64,000 bases of DNA from an uncultured Pelagibacteraceae bacterium (GTDB lineage Bacteria; Pseudomonadota; Alphaproteobacteria; Pelagibacterales; Pelagibacteraceae), in contig CACICY010000002.1 of assembly GCA_902585265.1 (NCBI GenBank), forward strand, positions 1 to 64,000. Reading direction: 5' to 3'. The notes below the pieces were generated by a model. It was not told where the DNA came from. It ran no database searches and saw only the letters and a list, made by a program, of their open reading frames with translations. Each line of letters starts with the position of its first letter. Within the stretch, counting starts at the first letter, position 1. Positions 21,635 to 36,735 of this stretch are shown here, one piece after another. Both the position numbers and the translations under genes were made by a program.

Positions 21635-21695
21635 AATGGTAAGTTATATTGACATATTATATATACAAAGATATTTTTTCTAAAAAATAAATCAA

Positions 21696-22577
21696 ATGAT
21701 ACCTTACGATAAAAGAGACGGAAAAATCTGGTACAATGGTGATCTTGTTGAATGGCAGGATGCAAAGCTGCATGTCATCAGTCACGGACTACACTATGCA
21801 AGTTTAGTTTTTGAGGGTGTGAGGGTGTATGATGGTGAAATTTTCAAACTACAAGAACATACAGATAGATTATATCATTCGGCTAAAAGAATGGATATGA
21901 ACATTCCATACACAAAAGAAGAAATAAACAAAGCTTGTAACCAGATAATAAAAATTCAAAATGTACAGAATGGTTATCTAAGACCTTTTGCTTGGAGAGG
22001 GAGTGAAATGATGGGTGTGTCTGCTCAGAAAACAAAAATAAATGTAGCAGTAGCCACTTGGGAGTGGGGCGACTATTTCGATCCTAAGTTGAAAATTGAA
22101 GGTATTAAATTAAATATTTCTAATTGGAGAAGACCAGCTCCAAATACTATACCATGGGATAGCAAAGCTGCAGGACTGTATATGATTTGTACACTTTCCA
22201 AGCACGAGGCTGAAAGACAAGGATATAGCGAGTCGTTAATGTTAGATCACGAAGATAATGTTGCAGAGTCAACGAGTGCAAACATATTTTTTAAAGATAA
22301 AAATGGTGAACTTCATACTCCAATTCCAGACTCATTCTTAAATGGTATCACAAGGCAAACTGTTATTGAATTAGCAAAATCAAAAAATATAAAAGTTCAT
22401 GAAAGAAAAATTAAAACAAATGAATTAGCAAGTTTTGAAGGGTGCTTTTTAACTGGGACAGCTGCTGAGATAACACCAATTTCTCAAATTGCTGAAAATA
22501 ATTATAAAGTTTGTGATCTTATTTTAGATTTGTCAGCAAGCTATGGCAAATTAGTAAGAAAAAAAAAGGCTGCTTAA
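21696..22577 (+). CDS. ilvE: Branched-chain amino acid aminotransferase
   Basis: HYASLVFEGVRVYDG, SKAAGLYMICTLSKHEAERQGYSESLMLD, class IV PLP fold. Confidence 0.95.
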   Translation: MIPYDKRDGKIWYNGDLVEWQDAKLHVISHGLHYASLVFEGVRVYDGEIFKLQEHTDRLYHSAKRMDMNIPYTKEEINKACNQIIKIQNVQNGYLRPFAWRGSEMMGVSAQKTKINVAVATWEWGDYFDPKLKIEGIKLNISNWRRPAPNTIPWDSKAAGLYMICTLSKHEAERQGYSESLMLDHEDNVAESTSANIFFKDKNGELHTPIPDSFLNGITRQTVIELAKSKNIKVHERKIKTNELASFEGCFLTGTAAEITPISQIAENNYKVCDLILDLSASYGKLVRKKKAA

Positions 22578-23152
22578 TCTTTGTTATCTTCAGATATCGC
22601 GTGGTCTATACCTTTCCTTAAATATTCATATCCAGTATATAAAGTAAGAAAAGCTGAGAGCCACAATAAAATTATTCCAATTGTTTGAGCATTATAGTCT
22701 TGAAAATTTATAATTTTATTTCCAGTTTCTCCAGTGAGCAAAACAGAAATACAAAACATTTGAAGAAATGTTTTTACTTTTGCTAAACTTGAGACTGGAA
22801 GTTTAATACTTCCTTTGGCTAAAAATTCTCTTAAACCAGAAATTAACACCTCTCTTGTAAGTATTATTATTGCAGCAATAACTTCATAGTTTTTAATAGT
22901 ACCATCCATAACAAGCAATATTAGAGCAGTTGCTACTATAATTTTATCAGCAATTGGATCTAATAACTCTCCGAGTTTAGACTCTTCTTTAAACATTCTC
23001 GCTAATAATCCATCTAAGAAGTCAGTAAATGAAGCAATTACAAATAGTGCAAAAGGAATTATATCTCCATAAAACCCTGGCAAATAAAATGCAAAAACAA
23101 ATATTGGAACAATTATAATTCTACCAATAGTTAGATAATTTGGAATTTTCAT
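22574..23152 (-). CDS. pgsA: CDP-diacylglycerol-glycerol-3-phosphate 3-phosphatidyltransferase
   Basis: PNYLTIGRIIIVPIFV, SFTDFLDGLLARMFKEESKLGELLDPIADK CDP-alcohol motif. Confidence 0.95.
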   Translation of the reverse strand: MKIPNYLTIGRIIIVPIFVFAFYLPGFYGDIIPFALFVIASFTDFLDGLLARMFKEESKLGELLDPIADKIIVATALILLVMDGTIKNYEVIAAIIILTREVLISGLREFLAKGSIKLPVSSLAKVKTFLQMFCISVLLTGETGNKIINFQDYNAQTIGIILLWLSAFLTLYTGYEYLRKGIDHAISEDNKD

Positions 23153-23155
23153 ATA

Positions 23156-24991
23156 TTACTCGTGGAAGTAATTATATATCTTTTTCGCAACTTTTTCTTC
23201 AACTCCTTCAACTGTTTTTATCTCATCTAAGCTGGCGGATTCAACTGCTCTGGCTGAGCCAAAATGATTTAAAAGCGCTCTTTTTCTAATAGATCCAATC
23301 CCGTCAATTTGATCAAGTAAAGACTTACTAATACCTTTTTTTCTCTTTGCTCTGTGTGCGCTTATTGCAAATCTATGTGACTCATCTCTTAATCTTTGTA
23401 AGAAAAAGAGGGTAGGGTCATTTTTTTCAAACTTAAATTCTTTACCATTATGAAAAAATGTTTCATTACCACTATTTCTAAATTTACCTTTTGCGATTGC
23501 TATCATTGGAATATCATGTAATCCTAATTCATTAAGTGTTTCTCTAGCTACTGAGTATTGTCCTTTCCCACCGTCAACTATTACTAAGTCTGGCATTGTT
23601 AAATAATTATCTTTTTCGTGAACAGCTCTTTTAAATCTTCTATTTAAAACTTCTCGCATCATTCCATAATCATCTTGTTCATTTTTCTTAATTTTAATAT
23701 TAAATTTTCTATACCTTTTTTTAATAAAACCTTCATCACCAAAAGTAATGAGTGCACCAACACTATTAGTTCCTTGAATATGACTATTGTCATAAACCTC
23801 AACTAGATTAATATTATTTTCTAGATTAAATTTTTTAGAAACATTTTCAAACAACTCTTTATTATTTTGGCTCTCATAAATTTTTCTATTTAGGCTATCT
23901 TTTGCATTTTTTAGTGCTTGATTTATAACTTTTAGTTTAGAACCTCTTTTTGCAACAGAAATATTGATTTCTTTATTTTCTTTTTGGGAAAGTGTTTTTT
24001 CAATTAGGACTTTTTCCTTTATTTCATCACTTAAGATAATGGAGCTTGGTACACTTTTGTTTTCATAAAATTGAGAAACAAAAGAATTCAAAATTTCTTT
24101 TAGGTTATCGTCTGGGTCGTGTTTAGGAAAAAAGGCTTGGTTTCCCCAGTTTTGTTTTGATCTATAGAAAAATACTTGAATACAAGTCTTACCAGACTCT
24201 TTGTATCCAGCTATAACATCTGCCTCAACTAAATTTGCCTCATTTATTCTTTGAGATGATTGAATAATATTTAAAGATTTAATTCTATCTCTCAATATTG
24301 CAGCTTTTTCAAAATCTAAATCAGAACTTGCCTTTTCCATTTGTCCTGACAAATTTTTTTGTATCTTTCTTGATTTACCAGATACGAATTCAATTGCGCT
24401 ATCTACTGATAGCTTATAATCATCTTTTTCTATGTATCCAACACATGGACCAGAACATCTCTTGATTTGATAAAGGATGCACGGTCTTTCTCTTTTTTTA
24501 AATACTGTATCATCACAAACTCTTAGTTGAAAAATTTTCTGGATCATTTTAATAGTCCAATTTGCAGATCCAGCTGAAGCAAATGGTCCAAAGTAAAAAC
24601 CCTCTCTAGTTTTTTTTCCTCTATGTCTTCTAATTTGAGGCCATTTATCCTCATTTCCAATAAAAATAAATGGAAATGATTTGTCGTCGCGTAAAAGTAT
24701 ATTGAATTTAGGTTTATATTTTTTAATTAAGTTTGCCTCTAGTAGAAGTGCTTCACTCTCATTAGAGGTACTTGTGATCTCAATTTTTCTTGTTTGAGAT
24801 AGCATTCTCTCAGTTCTAATAATATGATTTTTCTCCGAAACATAACTCTTTAATCTGTTGGGTAAATTTTTTGCTTTACCAACATAAAGTATCACATTCT
24901 TTTCATTTAACATTCTGTATACACCAGGAAGTTTGGGTATAAGTGGTAGCTCTTTTTTAATTGCTTCTTTACCTATATCAGAACTTATCAT
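23156..24991 (-). CDS. uvrC: Excinuclease ABC subunit C
   Basis: [50 protein letters not shown]-terminal HhH; start set to MISSDIGK. Confidence 0.97.
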   Translation of the reverse strand: MISSDIGKEAIKKELPLIPKLPGVYRMLNEKNVILYVGKAKNLPNRLKSYVSEKNHIIRTERMLSQTRKIEITSTSNESEALLLEANLIKKYKPKFNILLRDDKSFPFIFIGNEDKWPQIRRHRGKKTREGFYFGPFASAGSANWTIKMIQKIFQLRVCDDTVFKKRERPCILYQIKRCSGPCVGYIEKDDYKLSVDSAIEFVSGKSRKIQKNLSGQMEKASSDLDFEKAAILRDRIKSLNIIQSSQRINEANLVEADVIAGYKESGKTCIQVFFYRSKQNWGNQAFFPKHDPDDNLKEILNSFVSQFYENKSVPSSIILSDEIKEKVLIEKTLSQKENKEINISVAKRGSKLKVINQALKNAKDSLNRKIYESQNNKELFENVSKKFNLENNINLVEVYDNSHIQGTNSVGALITFGDEGFIKKRYRKFNIKIKKNEQDDYGMMREVLNRRFKRAVHEKDNYLTMPDLVIVDGGKGQYSVARETLNELGLHDIPMIAIAKGKFRNSGNETFFHNGKEFKFEKNDPTLFFLQRLRDESHRFAISAHRAKRKKGISKSLLDQIDGIGSIRKRALLNHFGSARAVESASLDEIKTVEGVEEKVAKKIYNYFHE

Positions 24992-25403
24992 GACTTCTTT
25001 TTTTTGAAATTTGAATACCAACGGATGAGCAATCTTTCATGATTTCTAATTTCTCAATTTGAAGACTTATTTTATCAATTCTTTTATCTTTAAATAATTC
25101 ATCGAATACATCTTCCGCTAATGTTTCAAGAAAATTATAATGTTTATTTTTGATAAGTTTCTTTATCAATCTTACAATTTTTGCATAATTTACAATTGAT
25201 TTAATATCTTTATCATTAGAAGGTTTTTTATCTTCGTAGTTTACTTCTAAATTAAATTTAACTTTTTGGGGAGCCTCTTTTTCAAAATCAAAATAACCAA
25301 GTTTTAAATTTAAAATAAGTTCTTTGATAAGCACCTTCTTTTCATAATTGAAAAGGCTTTTGATTTTATCAATCTTTACAATTTTTAAATTATTTTTCTT
25401 CAT
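24978..25403 (-). CDS. folB: Dihydroneopterin aldolase family
   Basis: [53 protein letters not shown]. Confidence 0.85.
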   Translation of the reverse strand: MKKNNLKIVKIDKIKSLFNYEKKVLIKELILNLKLGYFDFEKEAPQKVKFNLEVNYEDKKPSNDKDIKSIVNYAKIVRLIKKLIKNKHYNFLETLAEDVFDELFKDKRIDKISLQIEKLEIMKDCSSVGIQISKKRSHDKF

Positions 25404-26320
25404 ATTCTAGATCCTATATATTCTAATATAACTGGATTGTAATATTGAAAACAGGTTGCCTGATCCATACTGTGTCCATCTTTAACTTTAAATTTATCTG
25501 ATTTATTTTTCCCTAATTTAAAACATTTTTTTCCATCAATTGTATAATCTTTAGATATAACAATTCTTTTCATTCCATCAATTTGATCCAACCAATCAGA
25601 AGTCAATCCTTCAAAAGGATCTTTTGGATGAGTAAAAGCCAATAGTGGAACTTTAAGATTTTTTAATATTTCGTCATTATATTGGGACCTTAAATCGTAT
25701 TGTGCAGGTTTTTTTTCTTTAAATTTAGCTAAACCTTCTTCTAATCCTAATTTTGATACCTTATACTTCTTGCTTAGTCTATCAAAGCACGCTTGCATAT
25801 ATGCTATTCCTCCCCCAGCTTTGTCAGGATGTCTTGAAAAGAATAGTAGAGTTGTTAATCCACCACAAGAATGCCCAGTGACAAATATCTGTTTTCTAGG
25901 AACGCCCAAAGAAACGAGTTTTTCTACTAACTCTAAATTTTGTTCTACTCTTTTGTCTAACTTTGATTTGCCTTCGTATGGTTTTTTTGAAAACCACCAT
26001 TTTTTTCCCATATCACCTACTATTTTATGTGCACATAAATTATAGAGCATAATTTTTTTTCCATTTATTTCTTCATCTATTAATGAAACACGGTTTCTAA
26101 TTTGGTCTATAGATGTACAAAAATTTTGTTTTCCATCAAAATTACTTTGACCATGGTTATTGATTAAAATTATTTTATTAGTCGGATCTTCAATTGTTGA
26201 TAATTTAGTTACTTTAAATTTCTTTGATAAAAATCCATCTTTCTTAATATTGTGACCATCAGCAAACGATGTTGATATTGTCAGAATAAATATTGATAAA
26301 AATAAGTATAAATTTTTCAT
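25400..26320 (-). CDS. Secreted alpha/beta hydrolase
   Basis: Signal peptide [20 protein letters not shown], nucleophile elbow GHSCGG, C-terminal DGHSMDQ. Confidence 0.8.
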   Translation of the reverse strand: MKNLYLFLSIFILTISTSFADGHNIKKDGFLSKKFKVTKLSTIEDPTNKIILINNHGQSNFDGKQNFCTSIDQIRNRVSLIDEEINGKKIMLYNLCAHKIVGDMGKKWWFSKKPYEGKSKLDKRVEQNLELVEKLVSLGVPRKQIFVTGHSCGGLTTLLFFSRHPDKAGGGIAYMQACFDRLSKKYKVSKLGLEEGLAKFKEKKPAQYDLRSQYNDEILKNLKVPLLAFTHPKDPFEGLTSDWLDQIDGMKRIVISKDYTIDGKKCFKLGKNKSDKFKVKDGHSMDQATCFQYYNPVILEYIGSRI

Positions 26321-27050
26321 TCTTTTCCACCCATTATGTCTGGAGTTTGCCAATTTAAGTTTTGACCACTATCTATTGCTAATACTTGTCCAGTAATAGA
26401 TATATTTTTAATAAAAAAGTCTACCGCGTTGCATATTTGTTGAACATCTACTTGTCTTTTGAGAGGTGTTGCCATGTATTGTTTTTTAAAATGTTTTTCA
26501 CTTTGTCTCTTGTTTTTAATTGTAGGACCAGGAGCAATTCCATTAACTCTTATTTTTGGCGCCAAACTCATGGCACTAGTTTTTGTAAGGGTATACAGTC
26601 CAGTTTTACTTATGGTATAAGAAAAAAAATAGGGAGTAAGTTTAAAAACTCTTTGATCAATTATATTTATAATATTATTGTTTTTACTCTTAATATTTTT
26701 AGCAAATTCTTTTGACAAAAGCGCAGGTGTTCTTAGATTTGTTCTTAAATGTTGTCCCCAACTATCTGTGTTAAAATTTTCTAATTTATCATTTTCAAAC
26801 AGAGAAGCATTATTTATCAAACAATCAAAATATTTTAATTTGGATTTTGCAAATTTAACAATCTTATTTACATCACTTTCAACACTTAGATCTCCTTTAA
26901 TCAAATAAACTTTCGTACCATTTATAGATAATTCTTTTTTAAGTTTTTCAGCCTTTACTTTTGATTTATTATAATGAATTACAATTTCTACTCCCTTGCC
27001 TGAAAGTTTTCTAGCTATGGCAGCACCAATTCTAGTGGCTCCACCAGTAA

Positions 27051-27072
<22 letters not shown>
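26317..27072 (-). CDS. SDR-family oxidoreductase, PTR1/FolM-like
   Basis: TGGATRIG (TGxxxRxG), YTISK catalytic motif, neighbours folB. Confidence 0.8.
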
Positions 27073-31463
<4,391 letters not shown>

Positions 31464-31474
31464 TTCTTTGAAAA

Positions 31475-31858
31475 CTACTTGGTTTTTTTCTTTTTCTCTA
31501 AACCAAATACTGGAGAGTTTCTAAATCTTAAAACAAGAATTGCTATAGCAATTAAAACAATGGCACCTGCTTCATATAATAATACTTCTGGATTAATTGA
31601 CTTTCCTTGTAAAATTATAAATCTAGAAAGTGCAGTAATTGCAATAAATAATGGAAGAGTTATTTGAATTGATTGACTTTCCCAAAATACTCTTACCATT
31701 GCTAAAACTTCTAGGTATAGAAAAAGTAAAAGCAAATCAGCCAAAGTAACTTTTTGAACAACTATCATTTGATATATCTCAATACCAAATGCTATAATTG
31801 TAGCAGCAAGTATAATTATCAAGGCTATTAATTGGATTTGTTTTACTATATTTTCCAT
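31475..31858 (-). CDS. PsiE-family membrane protein
   Basis: Four TM segments, LLLLFLYLEVLAMVRVFWES...ITALSRFIILQGK PsiE-like. Confidence 0.75.
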   Translation of the reverse strand: MENIVKQIQLIALIIILAATIIAFGIEIYQMIVVQKVTLADLLLLFLYLEVLAMVRVFWESQSIQITLPLFIAITALSRFIILQGKSINPEVLLYEAGAIVLIAIAILVLRFRNSPVFGLEKKKKTK

Positions 31859-31882
31859 AGATAACTTATAAATGATCTTAAA

Positions 31883-32830
31883 TTAATTTGAAGCTAAATA
31901 TTTTTCTGCTTCTAAGGCAGCCATACAGCCCATTCCCGCTGCTGTTACTGCTTGTCTAAAAATTTTATCTTTAACATCGCCAGCAGCATAAACACCCGGA
32001 ACATTTGTTTCAGTAGAATCACTTTTTGTAATTAGATAGCCTGTATTGTCCATTTCTAATTGATCTTTAAATAGTGAAGTAGCAGGGTCATGACCAATAG
32101 CTATAAATAAACCGTCAATTTTTAGCTCTGACATTTCATTAGTTTTAGTATTTTTAATTTTTAAACCTTTTACATTTTTCGGTTCTTCATCCCCAATCAC
32201 TTCTTCAACAACTGAGTCCCAGATAATTTCAATTTTTTTGTTTTCCATTAATTTTTTTTGCAAAAGTTTTTCTGCTCTAAGTTCATTTCTTCTGTGAATT
32301 AACTTTACTTTTGATGCAAATTTTGTAAGAAACATTGCCTCCTCAACTGCTGCATTACCACCTCCAACTACTGCTACTGTTTTATCTTTAAAAAAGAAAC
32401 CATCACATGTTGCACATGCCGAAACTCCAAATCCTTTAAATTTTTCCTCAGATTCAATATTTAACCATCTTGCTTGTGCACCCGTTGAAATTATAATTGA
32501 GTCTGCAGTATATTTTTGTCCACCATCGCCTATTGCCTCAAAAGGTTTAGATTTTAAATTTACAGATTGAATATGATCTTCAACTAAATCTGTTCCTACC
32601 GCTCTAGCTTGCTCTCTCATTTGTTCCATTAACCATGGTCCTTGTATTACATCAGCAAATCCTGGATAGTTTTCAACATCAGTTGTAATTGTTAGTTGAC
32701 CGCCTGGTTGCATACCTGCAACTAACATTGGTTTCAGCATTGCTCTAGCAGCATAAACAGCTGCAGTGTAACCCGCCGGACCAGATCCAATTATTAACAC
32801 TTTTGTATGTTTAGTTGGTTTTTCACTCAT
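31883..32830 (-). CDS. trxB: Thioredoxin-disulfide reductase
   Basis: GSGPAGYTAAVYAARA, CATCDG redox motif, GDVKDKIFRQAVTAAGMGCMAALEAEKYL. Confidence 0.98.
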   Translation of the reverse strand: MSEKPTKHTKVLIIGSGPAGYTAAVYAARAMLKPMLVAGMQPGGQLTITTDVENYPGFADVIQGPWLMEQMREQARAVGTDLVEDHIQSVNLKSKPFEAIGDGGQKYTADSIIISTGAQARWLNIESEEKFKGFGVSACATCDGFFFKDKTVAVVGGGNAAVEEAMFLTKFASKVKLIHRRNELRAEKLLQKKLMENKKIEIIWDSVVEEVIGDEEPKNVKGLKIKNTKTNEMSELKIDGLFIAIGHDPATSLFKDQLEMDNTGYLITKSDSTETNVPGVYAAGDVKDKIFRQAVTAAGMGCMAALEAEKYLASN

Positions 32831-32850
32831 AGAGGTCTATATAGTTAATA

Positions 32851-33795
32851 ATGAGCAAATTAAAAGGTATTTTATTGACCGAGGGCATGCATGGTATGTT
32901 GAGCCAAGTTGAAGGCTTAGCTAAAGCTTTGGACATAGATTTTACTCACCATAAGGTTGAACTAAATAATTTATGGAAGTTAATTCCACCAAAATTTACC
33001 CCAATTTCTCAAAGAGTTTATAAAAAAATTAACCAATCAGATTATGATTTAATTATTTCTTGCGGACGAAAAAGTATAATTCCATCTATTCATTTGAAAA
33101 GTATTTCAAATAAAAAAGTCTTTAATATTCATATTCAAGACCCAAAAATAAACTTTAATTACTTTGATTTTATAGTTGCACCAGAGCATGATGGTATTAA
33201 TGGATCTAATGTTATTACTACAAAAGGAGCTCTCCATTATCTTTCAGAAAATGAAATATTAGAGAGTAAGGATTATCTAAACTCTTTCATAAAAAAAGAC
33301 CATAGAAAAATTTGGTGTTTAATAATGGGTGGACCAACAAAATACTACGACTATTCAACTAAGAATATGAAACATATTTTTTCAATTTTTTATAAACTTT
33401 TAAAAAAACATGATTTTCAAATTGTTGTTATCCCATCAATGAGAACACCATTAAATACTATTCATTATGCAAAAGAATTTTTTGGTGAAAATCACACAGT
33501 TATAATGAATGTTGATAAAAAAGCTTACTTATCTGCATTGGCTATATCTGAGAATATAATAGTAACTTGCGACTCTAGTTCAATGATTTCTGAGGCTGCC
33601 TTAACTGGAAAACCTGTTTATATTGCAAATATTTTACCCAGAAAAAATGATATAAGATTCCAAAGATTTAGAAATTTATTTAGAGAATTAAATATCACAA
33701 GAAACCTTGGAGAAGAAATAGAAACTTGGACCTATGAAAAACTTGATGAAACTAATAGGGTTGCGAAAATTATTAAAGAGAAAATAAATAATTGA
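32851..33795 (+). CDS. ELM1/DUF1022 (mitochondrial fission ELM1-like) family protein
   Basis: CGRKSIIPSIHLK, HIQDPKINFNYFDFIVAPEHDGINGSNVITTKGALH, VTCDSSSMISEAALTGKPVYI. Confidence 0.88.
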   Translation: MSKLKGILLTEGMHGMLSQVEGLAKALDIDFTHHKVELNNLWKLIPPKFTPISQRVYKKINQSDYDLIISCGRKSIIPSIHLKSISNKKVFNIHIQDPKINFNYFDFIVAPEHDGINGSNVITTKGALHYLSENEILESKDYLNSFIKKDHRKIWCLIMGGPTKYYDYSTKNMKHIFSIFYKLLKKHDFQIVVIPSMRTPLNTIHYAKEFFGENHTVIMNVDKKAYLSALAISENIIVTCDSSSMISEAALTGKPVYIANILPRKNDIRFQRFRNLFRELNITRNLGEEIETWTYEKLDETNRVAKIIKEKINN

Positions 33796-34460
33796 TGTCC
33801 TATTTAAATTCGATACTTTATAATTCAAAAAAATTTGATAGTCCATTTGTACATTGGGAATTAAATAAACCCCTCAACGATATTCAAATAAATGAGATAA
33901 TAACTGCAGATATTTCTGATCCTGCAAAACATAATCTTAATTACGATGGCACTAGAGCAATTGATGGAGGAGAAGGAAAATTCAGGGAAGGTATTTCAGA
34001 TGGTGGGAAAGCATTAAAATTTAGATGTTTTGTCACCAAGGAAAATAGTAATGAATTCCCAGGACTTACTAATCTAATTAAAGAACTTCAAAATAAAAAA
34101 ACATATAAAAAAATATCTGAATTAATAAATAAAGACTTATCAAATTCTTATGTAAGAGTTGAAGTAATTTGTGATCGAGAAGGCTTCTGGTTAAAACCAC
34201 ATTGTGATATCAAAGAGAAACTTATGTCATGCTTGTTATTCGTTAATAAACATAATGAAAGTGAGGATTTAGGAACAGATTTTTATGATAATGATTTAAA
34301 GCTCATAAAAACATTGCCTTATAAAGATAATTATGGATATTTTTTTTCAAGTGGGCCTGATACTTGGCATGGAATGGAAAAAAAAGAAATAATTAAAGAG
34401 AGAAGATGCTTACAAGTAAATTATGTTACTTTTAAAACTGATTGGAAGGTAGAAGATTAA
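33795..34460 (+). CDS. 2OG-Fe(II) oxygenase-like protein
   Basis: HCD...TWHGM...RRCLQVNYVT resembles HxD...H...R motif; start MSYLNS region. Confidence 0.55.
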   Translation: MSYLNSILYNSKKFDSPFVHWELNKPLNDIQINEIITADISDPAKHNLNYDGTRAIDGGEGKFREGISDGGKALKFRCFVTKENSNEFPGLTNLIKELQNKKTYKKISELINKDLSNSYVRVEVICDREGFWLKPHCDIKEKLMSCLLFVNKHNESEDLGTDFYDNDLKLIKTLPYKDNYGYFFSSGPDTWHGMEKKEIIKERRCLQVNYVTFKTDWKVED

Positions 34461-35182
34461 TCTTCCCAATCAAATCTAGGAAAAGTGTCAAAAACTTTAA
34501 AAATTCCCTCAGACCAAGTATTACAAACTTTCGAATAATCCTCATCATTTAAACTTAAACATTTTAAAGAAGCTAATTTATTTTCATCTTTTTTATAAAT
34601 TGCAAAGTCTATTGGTGGTCCTACAGTTAAATCACTTTTTAAAGTTGAATCCATCGATATTAAAGCACATCTAGATGCATCTCCAATTGATACATTTGGT
34701 TTAATAACTCTATCTAGTATTGGTTTACCATACTTAACCTCACCAATTACGAGATAAGGTTTACTGTCTGCTGGTCTTATATAATTTCCTTGAGGATAAA
34801 TAAGATACAGTTCTGTTTTTTGTCCTTTTATTTGCCCACCAATAATAAAAGTTGAACCTAAAAGTACATTATCAGTGTTAATTCCCTGAGGAGAAGAGTG
34901 CTCAATATTTAAAGATCCAACATATGAAGCTATTTGTTCAAAATCTTTGCAAGTATTTAAATTCATTATTCCAGATGAACTACCTAAATCTTTTTCGATT
35001 GATTTATAGACTGCCTGTGATGTTCCTAAATTTCCTGATGTAACAATTACTATTGTTCGATCCCCGACATCATGTGTAAACATTTTAGAATATATATTTA
35101 CGTTATCCAAACCGGCGTTAGTCCTGGAGTCTGATGCAAATACAAGTCCTTCGTTTGTTTTAATTCCTATACAATATGTCAT
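34457..35182 (-). CDS. Anbu-type proteasome-like peptidase (COG3484)
   Basis: MTYCIGIKTNEGLVFASDSRTNAGLDN, N-terminal Thr after Met; start set to 35182. Confidence 0.88.
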   Translation of the reverse strand: MTYCIGIKTNEGLVFASDSRTNAGLDNVNIYSKMFTHDVGDRTIVIVTSGNLGTSQAVYKSIEKDLGSSSGIMNLNTCKDFEQIASYVGSLNIEHSSPQGINTDNVLLGSTFIIGGQIKGQKTELYLIYPQGNYIRPADSKPYLVIGEVKYGKPILDRVIKPNVSIGDASRCALISMDSTLKSDLTVGPPIDFAIYKKDENKLASLKCLSLNDEDYSKVCNTWSEGIFKVFDTFPRFDWED

Positions 35183-35289
35183 GACCAATTCTTATTTAAA
35201 AAAGCCATATTTTTCAAACCTTTTATGTCATAGCTGATATTTAATTTTAGCATTTGTTTTGCAAATTTATTTAATAAAAAATCTTAAAT

Positions 35290-36735
35290 ATGGTTACTTC
35301 GTTTTGGAAAAACTATGATGCTAAGTCCGCATATGACGGATATTTGACAGGAGATAACAAGCTTAGAAAGCATGCTAGAATAATGTCAGGTATTCTAGAA
35401 AGGCATGGAAAAAAAAAATTACAGGAAATTGAAAAAAATTGTCAAAGCACAATAAGTGCTAGAGGCATAAATTTTAGAGTTTATGCTGCAAATAATAGAG
35501 CAGAGGAAAAAAAGTGGCCCTTAGATATTATCCCTAGAATCATACCCAAGTCTCAATGGAATAAAATATCAAGAGGATTAACCCAAAGGGTAAAAGCACT
35601 AAACTTATTTATTGACGATGTTTATAACAAGAAAAAAATTTTTAAGGATAAAGTTATACCTAGAGATTTGATTTTTAATTCACCATACTATTTGAAAGAA
35701 TGTGAAGGTTTTTCACCAAAGTATAAAGCTTGGGCAAACATTTCAGGTATAGATTTAATAAGAAATTATAATGGAGAGTATTTAGTCCTTGAAGATAATC
35801 TGCGCGTTCCCTCTGGAGTGTCATACATGCTAGAAAATAGAATGGTTATGAGGGATGTATTTCCAGAATTATTCACAAGATACAAAGTTTCATCAGTCCA
35901 TCAATATTCTAACAAACTCTACCAAAGTATGGTTGAGTGTATTCCAAAAAAAACAGACAATCCACATATGGTCGTATTGACACCAGGTATTTATAATTCT
36001 GCATATTTTGAACATTCGTTCTTAGCAGAACAAATGGGAATAGCTCTTGTAGAGGGCAAAGATCTCTTTGTTGAAAATGATAATGTTTATATGAAAACTG
36101 TTAAAGGTAAATTAAAAGTTGATTGTATTTACAGAAGATTAGATGACACATTTCTTGATCCAAAAGTGTTTAATAAAAGTTCTCTAATTGGGGTCCCAGG
36201 ATTATTCAAATGTTGGAAAAAAGGGAATGTTGGAATAATTAATGCAATTGGAACAGGTGTAGCTGATGATAAAGCTGTTTATGCTTATGTAAACAAAATG
36301 ATTGTTTATTATTTAGGTGAACAGCCAAAATTAAACCAAGTGGAAACGTTTTTATGTGAAAATAAAGTTCACAGACAGCATGTTATTGAGAACATATCAA
36401 AGTTGGTTGTTAAGCCCGCAAATGCCTCTGGAGGTTATGGGATAATGATAGGTCCTAAAGCTCCAAAAAAAGAGAGAGAAGAAATGATAAAAAAAATAAA
36501 ACAAAATCCCAGAGAATTTGTAGCACAACCTTTGGAGATATTATCAACAATTCCAACAATCTCTGAAGACGGAATAGAGCCTAGGCATTTAGATTTAAGA
36601 CCGTTTATATTAAATGGCAAGTCTACTTATGTGACTATGGGAGGACTTACTAGAGTTGCATTAAGAAAAGGAAGTACTATTGTAAATAGTTCACAAGGTG
36701 GAGGCTCAAAAGATACAATGGTTGTTGAAGCCTAA
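35290..36735 (+). CDS. Circularly permuted type 2 ATP-grasp protein (COG2308)
   Basis: [53 protein letters not shown]. Confidence 0.9.
   Translation: MVTSFWKNYDAKSAYDGYLTGDNKLRKHARIMSGILERHGKKKLQEIEKNCQSTISARGINFRVYAANNRAEEKKWPLDIIPRIIPKSQWNKISRGLTQRVKALNLFIDDVYNKKKIFKDKVIPRDLIFNSPYYLKECEGFSPKYKAWANISGIDLIRNYNGEYLVLEDNLRVPSGVSYMLENRMVMRDVFPELFTRYKVSSVHQYSNKLYQSMVECIPKKTDNPHMVVLTPGIYNSAYFEHSFLAEQMGIALVEGKDLFVENDNVYMKTVKGKLKVDCIYRRLDDTFLDPKVFNKSSLIGVPGLFKCWKKGNVGIINAIGTGVADDKAVYAYVNKMIVYYLGEQPKLNQVETFLCENKVHRQHVIENISKLVVKPANASGGYGIMIGPKAPKKEREEMIKKIKQNPREFVAQPLEILSTIPTISEDGIEPRHLDLRPFILNGKSTYVTMGGLTRVALRKGSTIVNSSQGGGSKDTMVVEA

Noticed and set aside
26386-26908. Plus-strand ORFs (109 and 76 aa) opposite the SDR gene
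   Set aside because: Antisense to a clear SDR frame with catalytic motifs; no recognisable domain.
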